A stretch of DNA of 64,000 nt. Origin: Mesotaenium endlicherianum (lineage: Eukaryota > Streptophyta > Zygnematophyceae > Zygnematales > Mesotaeniaceae). Both the position numbers and the translations under genes were made by a program. Under the pieces are notes generated by a model. The model was not told the DNA's origin, ran no database searches, and saw only the letters and a list, made by a program, of their open reading frames with translations. The DNA lies in contig WELA01006056.1 of NCBI GenBank assembly GCA_009602735.1, positions 317,879 to 381,878 of the forward strand, written 5' to 3'. How positions within the stretch are numbered: position 1 is the stretch's first letter; every line of letters starts with the position of its first letter. This document shows, piece after piece, positions 11,683 through 23,079 of the stretch.

Positions 11683-13393
11683 CTGGCACGAAGAGGTAGG
11701 CGAGGAAGAAGAGCTCGCCCGCAAAGCCCTCGGCCCGGAGGGTGAACCAGTACACATCGCGGAAGAACTCGCCGACAAGTGTCCAGAAGAGGAGCCCGAT
11801 GAAGGACTCCGAGGGCAGCTGCAGCAGCGGGCGCACGTGCGGGTGGCGCAGCCACCTCCTGAGGTCCTCCCTTGACGACTGCTTCTCCGCGTTCCTGCGC
11901 CCAGGGGGGAGAGTGAAGAGGGTTGGCGGGGGAGCAGGGTTGGCGGGGAGGAGGGGGGGGGGATTTGATATGGTGAGGCCTGGGAGCAAGGCGGGGAATG
12001 CAGCAGGCCAGCGAGGGGGGCGAGGCGCGGAGTGAGGGAGGGAGCAGTTTGCAGACGAGGGCAGGCACACGGCACATTGCGTGTCGACGATGGGCGTGCT
12101 CTGCGCCGGTGCCCTGTGCTTTGTCGATACATGCGTGGGTTTTGGAACACAGCATGCAATCGACTTCCTGTTTCGCCAACGTGTCATCTTTCTGCCAACC
12201 TGCGATTGCCTGGGAATTAGCCCGGACTCAGCCTTGTATCGGCGGAGAAGGCAGGCTGATTGCGTGTACACCGCCGCGCTCTCTCCGACGGCTCGAGAGA
12301 GTTCGAATTTGCATGAGGCAAGCTCACCTCGACGACAGGCCCCAGCTCTCTATCACCCCACAGGGTACGAGTGCAGTACGCAAACACTCGGAGCTGCAGT
12401 CCCGATGCACATGCATAAACCCTGACCCCTGCCCCTGCCCCTGCCCCTGGGCCCCTCTCAAAAGGCTGCAGTAAGCCCTCGTTGTCAACAGCTGACGACC
12501 ATACTGCACCTAACAGTCCCTGACTCCCTCTCCCAGAAAGCTGGGAGGTCCCAGAAAGCTGGGAGGGCCAGGCTGGTTCTGCAGGGAGATTCTACCGGAG
12601 GCCTACATGAAAGGAGGAGGAGGGACCTTCACCTGATGGTGGAAGCAATCGAGAAGGCTGGGGAGTCGACTCCAGGGGACTCGGGGTACGAGCTTTGGCT
12701 CTCCAAGTGATGTTGTGAATTTGAGTGGGGGATGTTCAGCCTCAGCCTTCCCTCGTCTCTCCCTTCCCCTCCGCTGAAGCCCCCCCCTCCTGAACCCGAC
12801 CCTGAGCCTGCCCCTGCTCCTGCTGCCGGCCCTGGGCCCGAGCCTGAGTCAGGCCCGGAATGCTGTCCAGCCCTGGACCCATTGGCCAGGGGGCTGCCAG
12901 GCCTGAGGTCTGGAAAGTGCTGGGGTAGGTAGTTTCTTGTGAGGGGAAGGGAATGGGTGGAGGGAGAGGGAGAGGGAGAGCGTGAGCTTTCGCTGTCACT
13001 GAAATTGTGGAACCTTGTGAACGTCCTCAACTTTGGCTTCTGTCTCATGGCTCCTCCCTGAGTCTGTTCTCCCAAGCAAGATTCAGACCCTACTTTACGA
13101 TAACACACCCTCACTTAAAAGATGATCCTCTAATATCGATGGGATCGTAAACCTTCTGAACCATTCACCCGTAGCAGAGGATGAGAGTCACTCTGAACCA
13201 TGTCGATTGCAAGTGCTGCAGGCTGATACCGAAAGAATCTTAAGTCATAAGTAAGTAAAGCCGAAGTTTCTTGATAGTGCGAATGCATGCCTGCCAGTTG
13301 GTGTGCTACCGCATTTGAGGCAAGAAGGATGGACGTAGCGGACTTAGGTTTTCCTGACGAATAGCCCTCAAATACTGCTGTTTCTACTGCTTC
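11683..13393 (-). CDS. Unrecognised multi-exon gene with aromatic-rich conserved-looking core
   Basis: Three minus-strand exons have consensus borders. Exon 13393-13169 encodes 75 residues from EAVETAVFEGYSSGKPKSA to SHPLLR, with a CAG acceptor and a GTGAAT donor. A second exon runs from about 13110 to 12633 with an uncertain acceptor; it begins near RQKPKLRTFTRFHNFSDSES, has Ser/Pro and Gly/Ser low complexity and ends IASTIR with donor GTGAAG. Exon 11894-11683 joins it in phase as NAEKQSSREDLRRWL and contains ESFIGLLFWTLVGEFFRDVY followed by GELFFLAYLFVP, ending at donor GTCAGC. The last exon has a faint resemblance to the FWW.F core of FAM227-type proteins; I would not assign it on that basis. 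Downstream exons were not found. A first exon starting at ATG 14133 (MSSKQSYRALYGNESG) is possible. Confidence 0.5.
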
Positions 13394-14133
13394 CTGCCAA
13401 ATGGAAGGTCCTTCTTGACTACTAGACATGCGTCCGATAGCAGGTAAATAGTAGCTCCACAAACGTCAACCTCTTCTCTTGGCGCAAATACTACGCGCCA
13501 GAGCAGATGTGAGAGACCTATTTGGTGCGAGACCGGAAGTGGGTAATATATATGAAAAAGGGACAATAGTAGTGGAGTTGGAGACTGCACGGGACTTCGT
13601 GAGTTAAAAAACACGTTACAGCTAGTACAAAGTACCAGTTCTTCACGTTGCAAATGTGCGTCCAGTTGTTACGGCATTGAAGCTCTGGTCACTCTTACAG
13701 ACTTCAATCATTTAGGACCCGCCGCTAAAATCATGCAGACCACTGAAGTGAATCACGGACTATCACTTCAGCTGGACATGCAATGCTGATGAATCAAGCC
13801 TCACTACGCTACCCCCCATGAGGTGAGCTTATAAGGTGTGTCCTGTCCATTGAAAGACGTTCTTGAGAGAAGGCGTTGACTAATCCGACATGTTGCGAAC
13901 TCAGCGTTTCATTATTAAATCCGTGAAGTTCGAAAAAGAGCAAGAAGACGAATATCATTGAAACGGTAAGTTTTGCAAACAACTTGAAAAGTAAGACCAA
14001 ATGAAAAGTCCGCGGGTCCGCTACATTGCAAACTGAAATGAGCATTCAGAGCGGACATAAACAAGTACAACTTTCTTCCTCTCGTCCCACTTTCATTCCC
14101 GTATAGCGCTCGGTAGCTCTGCTTGCTCGACAT

Positions 14134-14276
14134 TAATTTTCAACACAATGTGCTTTTCTCTTGCTCTTCTGCTTCGAAACTCTTATAGCAGTGACCGGGT
14201 TCTGAGTACACATTCTGGTCTATAACGTAGTCGAAGAGATCTGACGAGAACTTCCGTTACCAGCGTTCAACATAAG
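14134..14276. promoter_or_regulatory. Possible shared divergent promoter
   Basis: About 143 bp separate a candidate minus-strand ATG at 14133 from the plus-strand ATG of the secreted proline-rich protein at 14277. If both starts are real, this short stretch must drive both genes. No unambiguous TATA box was found. Confidence 0.3.
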
Positions 14277-17178
14277 ATGGCTTCTCTTTTGAGCAAGCTG
14301 ATGAGTGCCCTTGTAGTAATGTCAGTGGTAGCATATGCGTCATATTCTGATGGTACTCCCTTGCTGATGCCTTTATGTTGTATAACATGCCGCATTCTGT
14401 CCTTCAGCTTAATAAATCGTATACATTTTAGGCCACTCCTTGCTTTCCACTCATCCTGGCTGGCCTACATCTTTCCATGTGGCTCTTGTTCTGCGCAGTG
14501 GTCGAGATGGGTACGATATCTCCAGGTGGTGCTAATGAGCTGCAAAGTTCCTCAACTGTCTCCTCCTATGAAGTGGCACATGAGCCTATCCAAGTGAGTG
14601 ACGTACATCGTTTCAAGCATTTGTGGTTCCTATTGATTCAGATGTCAATACGAGTTTGCTTGATATGATTGCTAAGATGTCAAAACTCTTCCCTTGTATC
14701 CTCATATGTTTTAAATATGTTGACCAGTCATGTTGGTGGCCTCTAGCAACCTGAGTGCATTCTGATATGAGGAGACTTCGCACCCCTGCCTCTTCTGCTC
14801 TACTCTGCTGAATGGTACCCCTGGCCTCCTCTTCCTCTTTTGTTTTACAGGCGGAAGAAAGTTTGCACATTACAAGGGAGGGTGGTATGCACGTGCCAAA
14901 TTCTCACACGCTGATGGCCAGGTTGCCATCCCGGCAGCTTCTGGGCACTGTCACCACAGCAGGTTTGCTCATGAGCTGACGTGTTCCCCTTGTCTTCCCG
15001 CAGCTGCAATGTATTTTCTGTTCAAGCCACGACCCCTGCTTGACAGTGATGTTGGCCTCTCATGGGTGGAGGACCCGTGCAAGTCTCTCTGTACGAATTT
15101 TGTTATGAGGTACAGGCTAATGGGTCAGAGAACGGTTCTCATGCTTGCCTAGCCTGATTTGAGTAGTGATATACACGAATGAGTGTCACTGAGCTGAGTG
15201 ACACTGAATGTCCGAACATTGTCGTGGTCCCACGACTCCCTGCTCTGTGAAGCCTTGTGCAGCGGAGTGGTGTAGTTGCTGGCGAAAAGAAAACAAAACG
15301 ATCGACGTCATATTTCTCTGACTCATTCAATTGCCCGCTTCCTCCACCTGCTCGCGGTTGCCGGCCTCCTCTGCGCAGGACGTGTGGGGGGGCAATCTGT
15401 CAGGCCTCGTCATGCTGAGCCGGAGCTCGCCAGCTGCCGTCAGCGGCAACCTCACCTCCTTCATCGTGGACATCTCGACTCATCCCCGGTCCTGCCCCAG
15501 CGTGGCCCCCAAGTCCCCTCCTCCTCCTCCTCCTCCTCACCGCCTGCCTTCACCCTCTGGTGTCCCCATCCCTCAACTTCGAGCACCTCTTGCTTCCTCG
15601 CCTCCACCTTCTCCAGCAATTACATCTGGTCCCCTGGGTCCCCATCCTCCCGCGGCCCCACCACCAGCGCTTGGGTCGCCAACACCCCCTGATAGTCACC
15701 CTCCCTCTGATCCACTGTCTCGCGACCTTGCGCCGCCAACTTCCTCCGGTAACCTCCCTCCCTTTGGTCACCCACCATCTGCTCCGTCACCACTGCAAGG
15801 GCCTGCGCCGCCTACTGCCCTTGGGAGTCAGCCTCCTTCAGCGTTTTCGAGTCCGGCCGGGAGTGAGCCTCCTTTTTCATTGCTGCCACCGGCTGCACCT
15901 GGGAGGACTCAGCCTCCTTCTGCGACGTCGCCCCCGGCTGCCCCTGGGGGTCAGCCTCCTTCTGTAACGCCGCCCCCGGCTGCCCTTGGGGGTCAGCCTC
16001 CTTCTGGGACGTCGCCCCCGGCTGCCCAGGCGGTGCCGTCCCCGTTTGCCCCTGGGGGTCAGCCTCCTTCTGCGTTGCCGCCACCGGCTGCCCCTAGGGG
16101 TCAGCCTTCCTCTACGACGTCGGCCCCGGCTGCCCCTGGGAGTCAACCTCCTCCTCTCCCGCCACTTTCGCCAGCAGCAGAAAAAGCGGCACCCTCCCCC
16201 CCCTCTGGTACACCCTCTCCGTGTCACCCGTGCGTGTGGGGGGTGCGTAGTGCTCGATGAGGGTGTGTTGTGACTCACTCTCGAGGCCCGCGGAAACATT
16301 CCAGACTGCTGTACACACCCTCAGCCAGCAAGGCTCAAGCCACTCGACGGCTTATTCTCTCGCAGTCATTGCAAAATTGGTGTATCATTGCCCGCACTAT
16401 ATGCAAGACGTCTTTGGTCCTGTCTCCTTCTAGGGAGATGCCGGAAGTATGCAGGCACTCGCCGCACCTTTCCAGAGCCAGATGTTGCGTACATGGGCTA
16501 AGGTCTACTTTTGCTGGCTTTGGATACGTATAATAAGGCTGTGTTGACACCCACGTGAGGGTGCAGATGTTGTCACACAGTAGTGACATGACCTTCGGCC
16601 TGTTTTTTTTTTCGTCTTGCAGCTGCGCCTCCTTCGGCAGGGGGCATCGCGTCGCCGCCCCCACCTCTGCCAGCGCTGCCTGTGCCACTTCTGAGCGCAC
16701 ATCCTCCTTCACCACCTAGGATATCTCCAGCAGTCGCCCCGCCCCTCTCTTCCCCTCCCCCTCCGTCCCCCTCCCCACCCCCTCCTTTGTCCTCCCTTCC
16801 TTCATCTTTGCCGCCCCCTCAGTCTCCTCCACCCGCCTTCCCTCCATTTTCACCACCGCCATCCTCCACATCTCCTCCCCCTCCTTCCTTCTTGCCCCTC
16901 CTCCAAAATTTTCCTCAGCTTCCTCCCCCCCTGTTCTACCTCCGCCCTTGCCGCCTCCTCCACGGCACCCTCTTTCTTTGCCGCCCCCATTCCTTCCTTC
17001 CCCGCCCCCAGCCTCACCCCCTCTGCCGTCAGCTCCTCCCCGGTTGTGCACATACACTAAGAGGCGATGTAATGACGATGCATTTCAGTGTGGTTTTAAT
17101 TCCACTTCCAAATGCACAGACTATACAAGCCATGATTGTGGCTGTTGCTACCCTTCATGCTCAGCCTGCCCCTCGTAA
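14277..17178 (+). CDS. Secreted hydroxyproline-rich glycoprotein (extensin/pherophorin-like)
   Basis: ATG 14277 opens exon 1 (to 14352), a clear signal peptide (KLMSALVVMSVVAYASYSDG). Exon 2 starts at 14499 and may end at 14525 or 14593. From the strong ttttgttttacag acceptor at 14850 one frame stays open to about 15109 and includes FAHYKGGWYARAKFSHADGQ. Exon 15379-16207 begins DVWGGNLSGLVML and becomes a Pro-rich stalk; part of it is a tandem unit of about 14 residues (GGQPPSxTxPPAAP) around 15905-16150. Intron 16208-16622 keeps phase (G+CT). Exon 16623-17178 continues S/P-rich and ends in a Cys-rich tail (RLCTYTKRRCNDDAFQCGF, then CGCCxPxCxxC). The last exon needs a one-base shift at the C7 run near 16925-16931. 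The splice between about 15109 and 15379 does not keep phase in my model. Wall or extracellular-matrix function is inferred from composition. Confidence 0.6.
15905..16150 (+). repeat. 42-bp-type tandem coding repeat in Pro-rich stalk
   Basis: Degenerate copies of a GC-rich unit containing gggggtcagcctccttctg recur in frame and encode GGQPPS followed by a Ser/Thr/Pro stretch. Copy-to-copy substitutions are mostly synonymous or Ser/Thr/Ala/Pro exchanges, as expected for a glycoprotein stalk. Confidence 0.7.
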
Positions 17179-20100
17179 GGGTGCTAATTGAGGTGCCTCA
17201 AGGACACTCTAACTTTTGAGACGTGACTGCAAGCGCTCTTGCACCGGCTCATCATGACAGGAGCTGCTTTTCCCCATAGCGCCGGAGTGCAGTAGTGTCC
17301 ATCGTACAGAAAGTGTGGCGGCATCAGGAGGTCCGGCCCGGCCCTGCTGGAAGGCAACTGGCATGTTCCCAGAGGTCAATGGAGCAAGGGACAGGTCGTC
17401 ATCAGTTGCCGGGGCGGAATTGCATGGGCTCGCTGACAGAGAAGGTTGGCACCAAGCGGAGTAGCTGGCACCTGTGTGGGCTTTGAGGACGAGAGGGAGG
17501 ACGCCTTGGGAGCAGAGAGAGCCGCCCCCTCTCCCGCTCTTTCTCGAGGTTCAGGCGGAGGAGGGGTACTGCTATCCTTCTACCTCCGCCGCGACTTTCA
17601 CCCAGGGGGGCGAAACGCGGGCCGACGTTGGAGCCTTTCTGGATTGAGACAGCTGCGGGATTGTAGTTGGAAGCGTAAGAGGCTCTTGCACAAGAGAGGT
17701 TGCGCTGGCGGGGAGAGCCGTACGACGACGGTGAGTTGCGACCTACCTCCATTCCCGTCTCCCCATCAGCCTTTCTGTGTGCGCGTGTATTTGACAGCGT
17801 TGTGTTTGGAAGGGGGTAAGGGGTCCCAGAGAGACGCTCTTTGCGACAAGCTAGGAAGATGCATGCACTGCACGCACACAGAGAGAGCTGCGTCCTTTAT
17901 GTCAGCAGGGGCTCTACTCGCCTTGCGGGGCCTCTCCGGAGTTGAGAGTCAGGTTGGTGCAGTCAAGATTGCCGCTGCTGCCCACTCATCATTTGTTTGT
18001 GTGCACAGCTGGCGCTGCAGAACCTTGAGGTGGCGGCACTCCACAGAGGGAGGCGACATGTGGCTGAAGGCAGGTGGTAGTGGCAGGTGGCAGAAGCATG
18101 GGCAGCGCTGATTGGTGGTGGTGATGACTTGTTCAAGGATGGCGACACACTGCAAGGCCTTACTGGTGTGTGTTTGCCCTGACCTCCCTACACTTCCCTC
18201 TGTGGACGGAGCTTTGCTTCGTGTGCTCCTTTGGGAATCTGCGTAGAAGGGGGCTAGGCTACTTCTGCCGGCCTCCCTCGATGGCTGTTTGTGTGCCTAT
18301 TCTGGAGGCTGGCCTTCGCAACTGATGTTTCCACCTCGATAAATGTAGGCCGGCGTTTCCGACGGGTGTGCTCATCTGTGTCGTGCTCCTGCTTTCGTCA
18401 TTCTTTGTCATCTCTTCTTCGTAATGCTTGCTTACGCTGTGCGAGTGTGGATGTGCAAGTATCCCATGCGGCTGTATGAACTCATCACGCAGACAAAACT
18501 TGAGCCTGAGCTGTCGTGTTGCTTCCCCTTCTTGCGTGCATGCCACCTGGCTGCACAGCTGGCGGTCCGTGAGGCAGCGTTGGTGCAAGGCAGCAAGCAG
18601 GCCCTCTAGAAGCAAGAGAGACAGCCCAACAGGATTTGACCGAGGCCGCCCCTAAGTGACAGCTGGTGCAAGAGGAGCTGCCCTGGCTAGGACAGGAGGA
18701 CAGGTGGCAGCTCTGAAGGAGGCTTTGGCGAGTGCCCAGCAGGCTACAGCTCCAAGCAGAGGTGCCTCTCAAGGCACAAGCTGGGGGCAGCCAGAGGACT
18801 GGTGTCGTTCTTGACGGAGGAGGAGGTGGTGTGTGCGCTGCGCGAGGTCGCAGCAGCCAATAGACAGGTGGCGTCTCTTGAGGACGCAGAAGGCCGGAGC
18901 AATAGGATTCTACAAGCTGGCTTGTGTAGAGCTTCGTTGTTTTGTTGAACTTAATTTATATATCCAACTGTTTCTAGCTCTATCTAGTTTTACATGTATG
19001 TTTGCTCGCTCATAATTCTGGGCACATTCTGCTCTCTAGAAAGGGAAAATCTTTGAGGAATCTAAACAGCCTTCTTATTTGAGATCCATAGAGCCCGTCT
19101 AGGTTCTTCCGCATCTACAAGAAAGAGTTGCGGCCAGAGCATCCTTTTCCCCTGAGTGGCTCCTAAGTCCCATTCCTCAAAAAGGCCAATATTTTGGGCC
19201 AGGGGTAGCAATAATTTTATTACGTAGATGTTTGTCACAGCTCATTCTTTCGATGCAATTTGGTTAGTGTTGCAGATTATGATCGTTGGTGCCAACCCTG
19301 GCAGCCTAGTGTGTGGTGTGTTGTGGTGGTTGTCTTTAGTCAAGCGGATATAATAGAACCTTGTGTGCAATGAGCGTAGCAGCTTGGTGTGTGCATTGTG
19401 GGAGGGACCACCGCTTTAATTGGCCACCCATGTTTTCTTCTATTGCTACCGCAGTGCGCCACCATTGTTGCGCATCGATCCATTGGTGTTTGCGGCATTT
19501 ATGAACGTAGGGCGGAAGACAATCAAGTATGAAAACCCCAATGTAGAGCACTGTAGTCCAACTCTGCTTCGTGCCAACTCATGTCGCAAAATGAAATTTT
19601 GGAAATATATAACGAAGGTGTAAATATAGTTTCAAAGAAGATATAACTTTCAGCATTCCCTACGAGCGTGACTCTAACCTACATAAGCGTGTCCCCTAGT
19701 CCTAATTTTCATTGCGGAAGTGAGAGACTGGTAGTCTCTAGTATAAACGCCTGCCTGCCCACATTCCTTACACGCATCACTTATTGTAGGTAACATCTTG
19801 ACTAATGAGAATGAGGAAGACTATCAATTTGTTGAATATAGTTCGTTGGGGTTGTAGGGGTATATTCTTCATCTTGTCTATAATGATATACATATTACGT
19901 AGACATCACCTGATTAACGGGGAGGAAATCAATCTGCTGGATATATCACTCAAGGTTGTAGGGGTATATTCTTCATATCGTCCACGATAGATCTATACAT
20001 CTTAATTAGACATCTTCAAAGTTACACGTTTGAGTCTATCCAATTGTAAGGACTTGTCTATTGTAAGGTGTTTTCAAGTTGTCTCCAAAGTAACCTTTTC

Positions 20101-20800
20101 GATAGTTATATAAATATAGCAAGCTAAAGCTTTACCTTTTTCAACAATTTTTTCTTTCTCTTTGTGTTTAATCCCTTCATGTCTTGATGTCATAAGTAGA
20201 TATACAAATGGAAGCAAAATATTTTGCAAAGAGTTTAACCACTCGCTGCACGCCCTTGAGAGGGAGATACAAACAAAAGTTGCAAAAGAGAACAACATTT
20301 TGCTGGTCCCACCTTTGTTAGGTTGGTGGGGCCCAAGTGGCAAGGATCGATAATCAATGTGTTGGGGGCCGTGGCGGCAACCCGTGTGACCGAAGTGTTT
20401 TGCAAAGGGGAAGACTTGGGGTGCACCTTACACTTGTGTGAACAAAATTCATGGTACTTGTACAAATTTTGATTTTGAATTGCATGAACGGTCACAAAGT
20501 ACTCCACCGAACATATTGGAAATAACCGTCAGCGTCTGAAGCTGACAAAATTTAATGACATAACCTAATGGTTGGCAAATATTGCCAACCTGGCCCCAAT
20601 TTTATACATAAATTTGGGTTGCTCTTGGAGATTTTCATGTCCAGACCAGATTCAGTGTTGGCATGTCATCTAGGTATGTCAGTGACTTTAATGCTCATCA
20701 GCTCAATGGGTTCTGCAGCAATTCTAATTACAACCCTGGTTGTGAGAGGAGCATGGGCAAAAATTTTGAGGGTCATCACTTGGCGGGTTTTATAACTTGC
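17179..20800. other. Region without a supported gene
   Basis: Long overlapping open frames at 17402-18111 lie in GC-rich DNA on both strands and lack motifs or convincing borders. A short frame around 18805-18920 reads VSFLTEEEVVCALREVAAAN and continues as a heptad-like helix before a stop; it may be a gene remnant. From about 19000 the DNA becomes AT-rich. I do not call a gene here. Confidence 0.5.
19842..19985. repeat. Imperfect direct duplication (about 105 bp period)
   Basis: The string gttgtaggggtatattcttc occurs near 19853 and again near 19957. The preceding bases are also similar (ggaagactatcaatttgttg versus ggaggaaatcaatctgctgg). This is an old local tandem duplication. Confidence 0.6.
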
Positions 20801-20990
20801 AGGGTTACGCCGTACGCTTGTACGCTTAGTTCGACTAATACGCTAGTTCGCTTAGATCGGTGTTCAAAAAAATGGACTAGTTCGCTTAATACGCTTAGTA
20901 CGCTAACGTCAGGACAGTGTCGACGTCCAGTAGCTACGGCGTCGACGCTTCATGTCGGTCGCACGTGTAAAATAACCACGTCGTGTCAGA
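20801..20990. repeat. TACGCT-rich block
   Basis: Multiple copies of tacgct(ta) and ttcgctta alternate in direct and shifted phase within about 90 bp, followed by several gtcgac/gacgtc palindromic hexamers. The block starts with cagggttacgcc, which resembles a hAT-type terminal sequence, but no matching opposite end was found. Confidence 0.4.
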
Positions 20991-21460
20991 CTGTTTATTT
21001 CGTTCAAAATGGCAGGGAATTTTTTTAAGGCAATTTTGGACTTTTCTCTGCCCGTTTTGCAGCTACAAGTCGCGAAAAGTATTTGTAACTTTGTCTAGTA
21101 CAGGACGTCGGCAAGCGGGTTTGGACACCCGCCACCGGGTGCAGGGATGGGACAATACCCAACGTGCCATGCATGTTTCTCTATCATATATCTATCGGGG
21201 TTGTTCATGGAGCTTATAGTCAGATATGTTGCAGAAATAAATGGTGGAAAACAATTTCAAAAAAAGTAAAACTGTTGGCTTCGGGCGCCAACCGACGATC
21301 TTGAATCCCCGCCACCGGCTGGAGGGAGCGACGCCTTCCCAATGTTTCGTATTATGCAATATGTATTGGGCTTCCACGTTTGACTAAAATTTTTTTGATT
21401 TAATTTACTGCTTTCCATGAACAATCCGACGACGTCAATCATGCCAAAGTTGGAAGGGCC

Positions 21461-21838
21461 GCTTAGCAGAGCTGTTTTTTGTACTTCCTAACTTATTTCT
21501 AAGTTGAATTAGGACACTCAGGAGTATCATTACTTCTTAATCGAGTAGAAGAAGCTTCAATGAAGAGGTATAGATATGATTTAATTTCTTAGCAAGCATG
21601 TGTAAGAATTAAGAAGTTCTTATAAATGCCACATTTAAGAATGACTAAACTTCAACTTAGAATTATTTTCATACGCACTAACATTGGGAGAACCGCTTAG
21701 CAGAGCATGGTGTTTTGTACTTTCTAACTAGCTGATTGATTCAACAAAAAGACTTAGAAGTATCATTACTTCTCATACGAGTAAAATAAGCTTTAATGAA
21801 GACAAACATGATCTAAACTCTTAGCAAGCATGCATGAG
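21461..21838. repeat. Two imperfect direct repeats about 225 bp apart
   Basis: Both blocks (about 21461-21612 and 21687-21838) start with ccgcttagcagagc. They share ttttgtactt, agtatcattacttct and an ending with cttagcaagcatg, in the same order and spacing. No coding capacity is visible. Confidence 0.65.
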
Positions 21839-22005
21839 AGGTTAGAGGTAATCCATATAATGTAAATCATTCACACAAAGTGCAACATTGCATGAAGTCA
21901 TAATGCACCAAATATTAATTTCAAATGTATTCATTTTCTCAACTTCCATTCTCTTTGATATGTACATGCTACCTTTACAACATACAAGTTAGCTGACCGA
22001 CACAT

Positions 22006-23079
22006 CTAGTAACCAATCGCTCTTGGCCTTCTTCTTCTTAGAGCTGAAACACTAGGTCGCTCCTCCACCTCCTCTTCCTCTACCTCCATCTCCTCTTCCT
22101 CACTCAACGAGGCATGCATGGCAAGACTGAGACCCTCCTCTTCGGGTGTTTCTAAGAACTCCGCTTCTTCAACCCATGGAGTGACGCCGACACTTGGTCC
22201 AAGGAAGTCCAAACTCTTCTCCTGAAGTCTCAACATAGAATGCACATACACTAACTTCTTTGCTCTAGTAGGGAGCAGCCTATTGCGAAGTGGACTATGA
22301 ACAAACCCGTACTCAGACCAATTTCTCTCACATGCAGCTGCTGAACCAGGTTGCGACAATATCCTCATAGCAAGAAGTTGAAGATAAGGACAATGACTTC
22401 CATATGTTTCCCACCACTTGTGAGCAGGCATCGTGGTCTTATTAGCCTTGCAAACATCATCGCCAAAAATGTCACCGCTCTGCCGGTAGAGCGCCAACTC
22501 TCGATCCACCAACGCTCGGTCAAGCACACTTCCTCCGACAAGGGTATTCCGCACGTTGGACCAATCAGTTAGTAGACACTTCTCAACTGCCCAAGACTCA
22601 TGGTCTTGGAACTCAGGGTCCAGATAGTAGCCTGTAGCCAAACAAAGTCAAGAAGCAAACTCAATATATAACAACACAATGCACTTCACAAAAAAGAGAG
22701 CAATAACAATAGCAAGCACAATAACAAGAACAATGACCAACACACAATAACAAGCATGCAAGAGAACAACAACCGCCGAGCAAGAGAGGTGAGCAACGTC
22801 AGAATAGACCTTTTACCCGCAGAATGTAGGGGGCTGTGAAGCTGGTCCCATCGAGCCTTCACGTCCTTCTTAACTTGGGTTCTTTGTGCCGGTTTGAGTC
22901 CTTCAACCTCAAGCACATGCTCATTAATGGCACTCATGCGAGCCCAGATCTTCCCAAGAGAAGGTTGTGGAGAGTCGACTAGTCGAAGGAGAACTACAAT
23001 CGGCTCACACACGTCTACCCATACCTTCACTCGCTCCCAAAGTTCATCGTCACGAAGTAGGTCTCTAATGTTTGTAGGC
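22006..23079 (-). pseudogene. hAT-family transposase, C-terminal part
   Basis: The minus-strand frame 22631-22006 contains HKWWETYGSHCPYLQLLA followed by SAAACERNWSEYGFVHS and RNRLLPTRAKKLVYVH. This is the hAT dimerisation domain with its conserved W, ERNWS and RNRL elements, ending in an acidic tail. An upstream exon, about 23079-22817 (TNIRDLLRDDELWERVKVWV onward), joins it in phase through a GT-AG intron 22816-22632. Just upstream the same frame meets a TAG. The BED zinc finger and most of the RNase H-like catalytic core are missing, so this is a fragment. It is either a dead transposon copy or an exapted C-terminal fragment. No terminal inverted repeats or 8-bp duplication were identified. 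Confidence 0.75.

Noticed and set aside
14933-15003. A possible 38-bp intron inside the third exon of the proline-rich gene (GTTTGC...CGCAG)
   Set aside because: Far too short for an intron here, and the alternative frame is open straight through it.
17402-18111. Long overlapping frames on both strands after the proline-rich gene
   Set aside because: GC-rich DNA opens all frames; no conserved motif, signal or phased exon borders on either strand.
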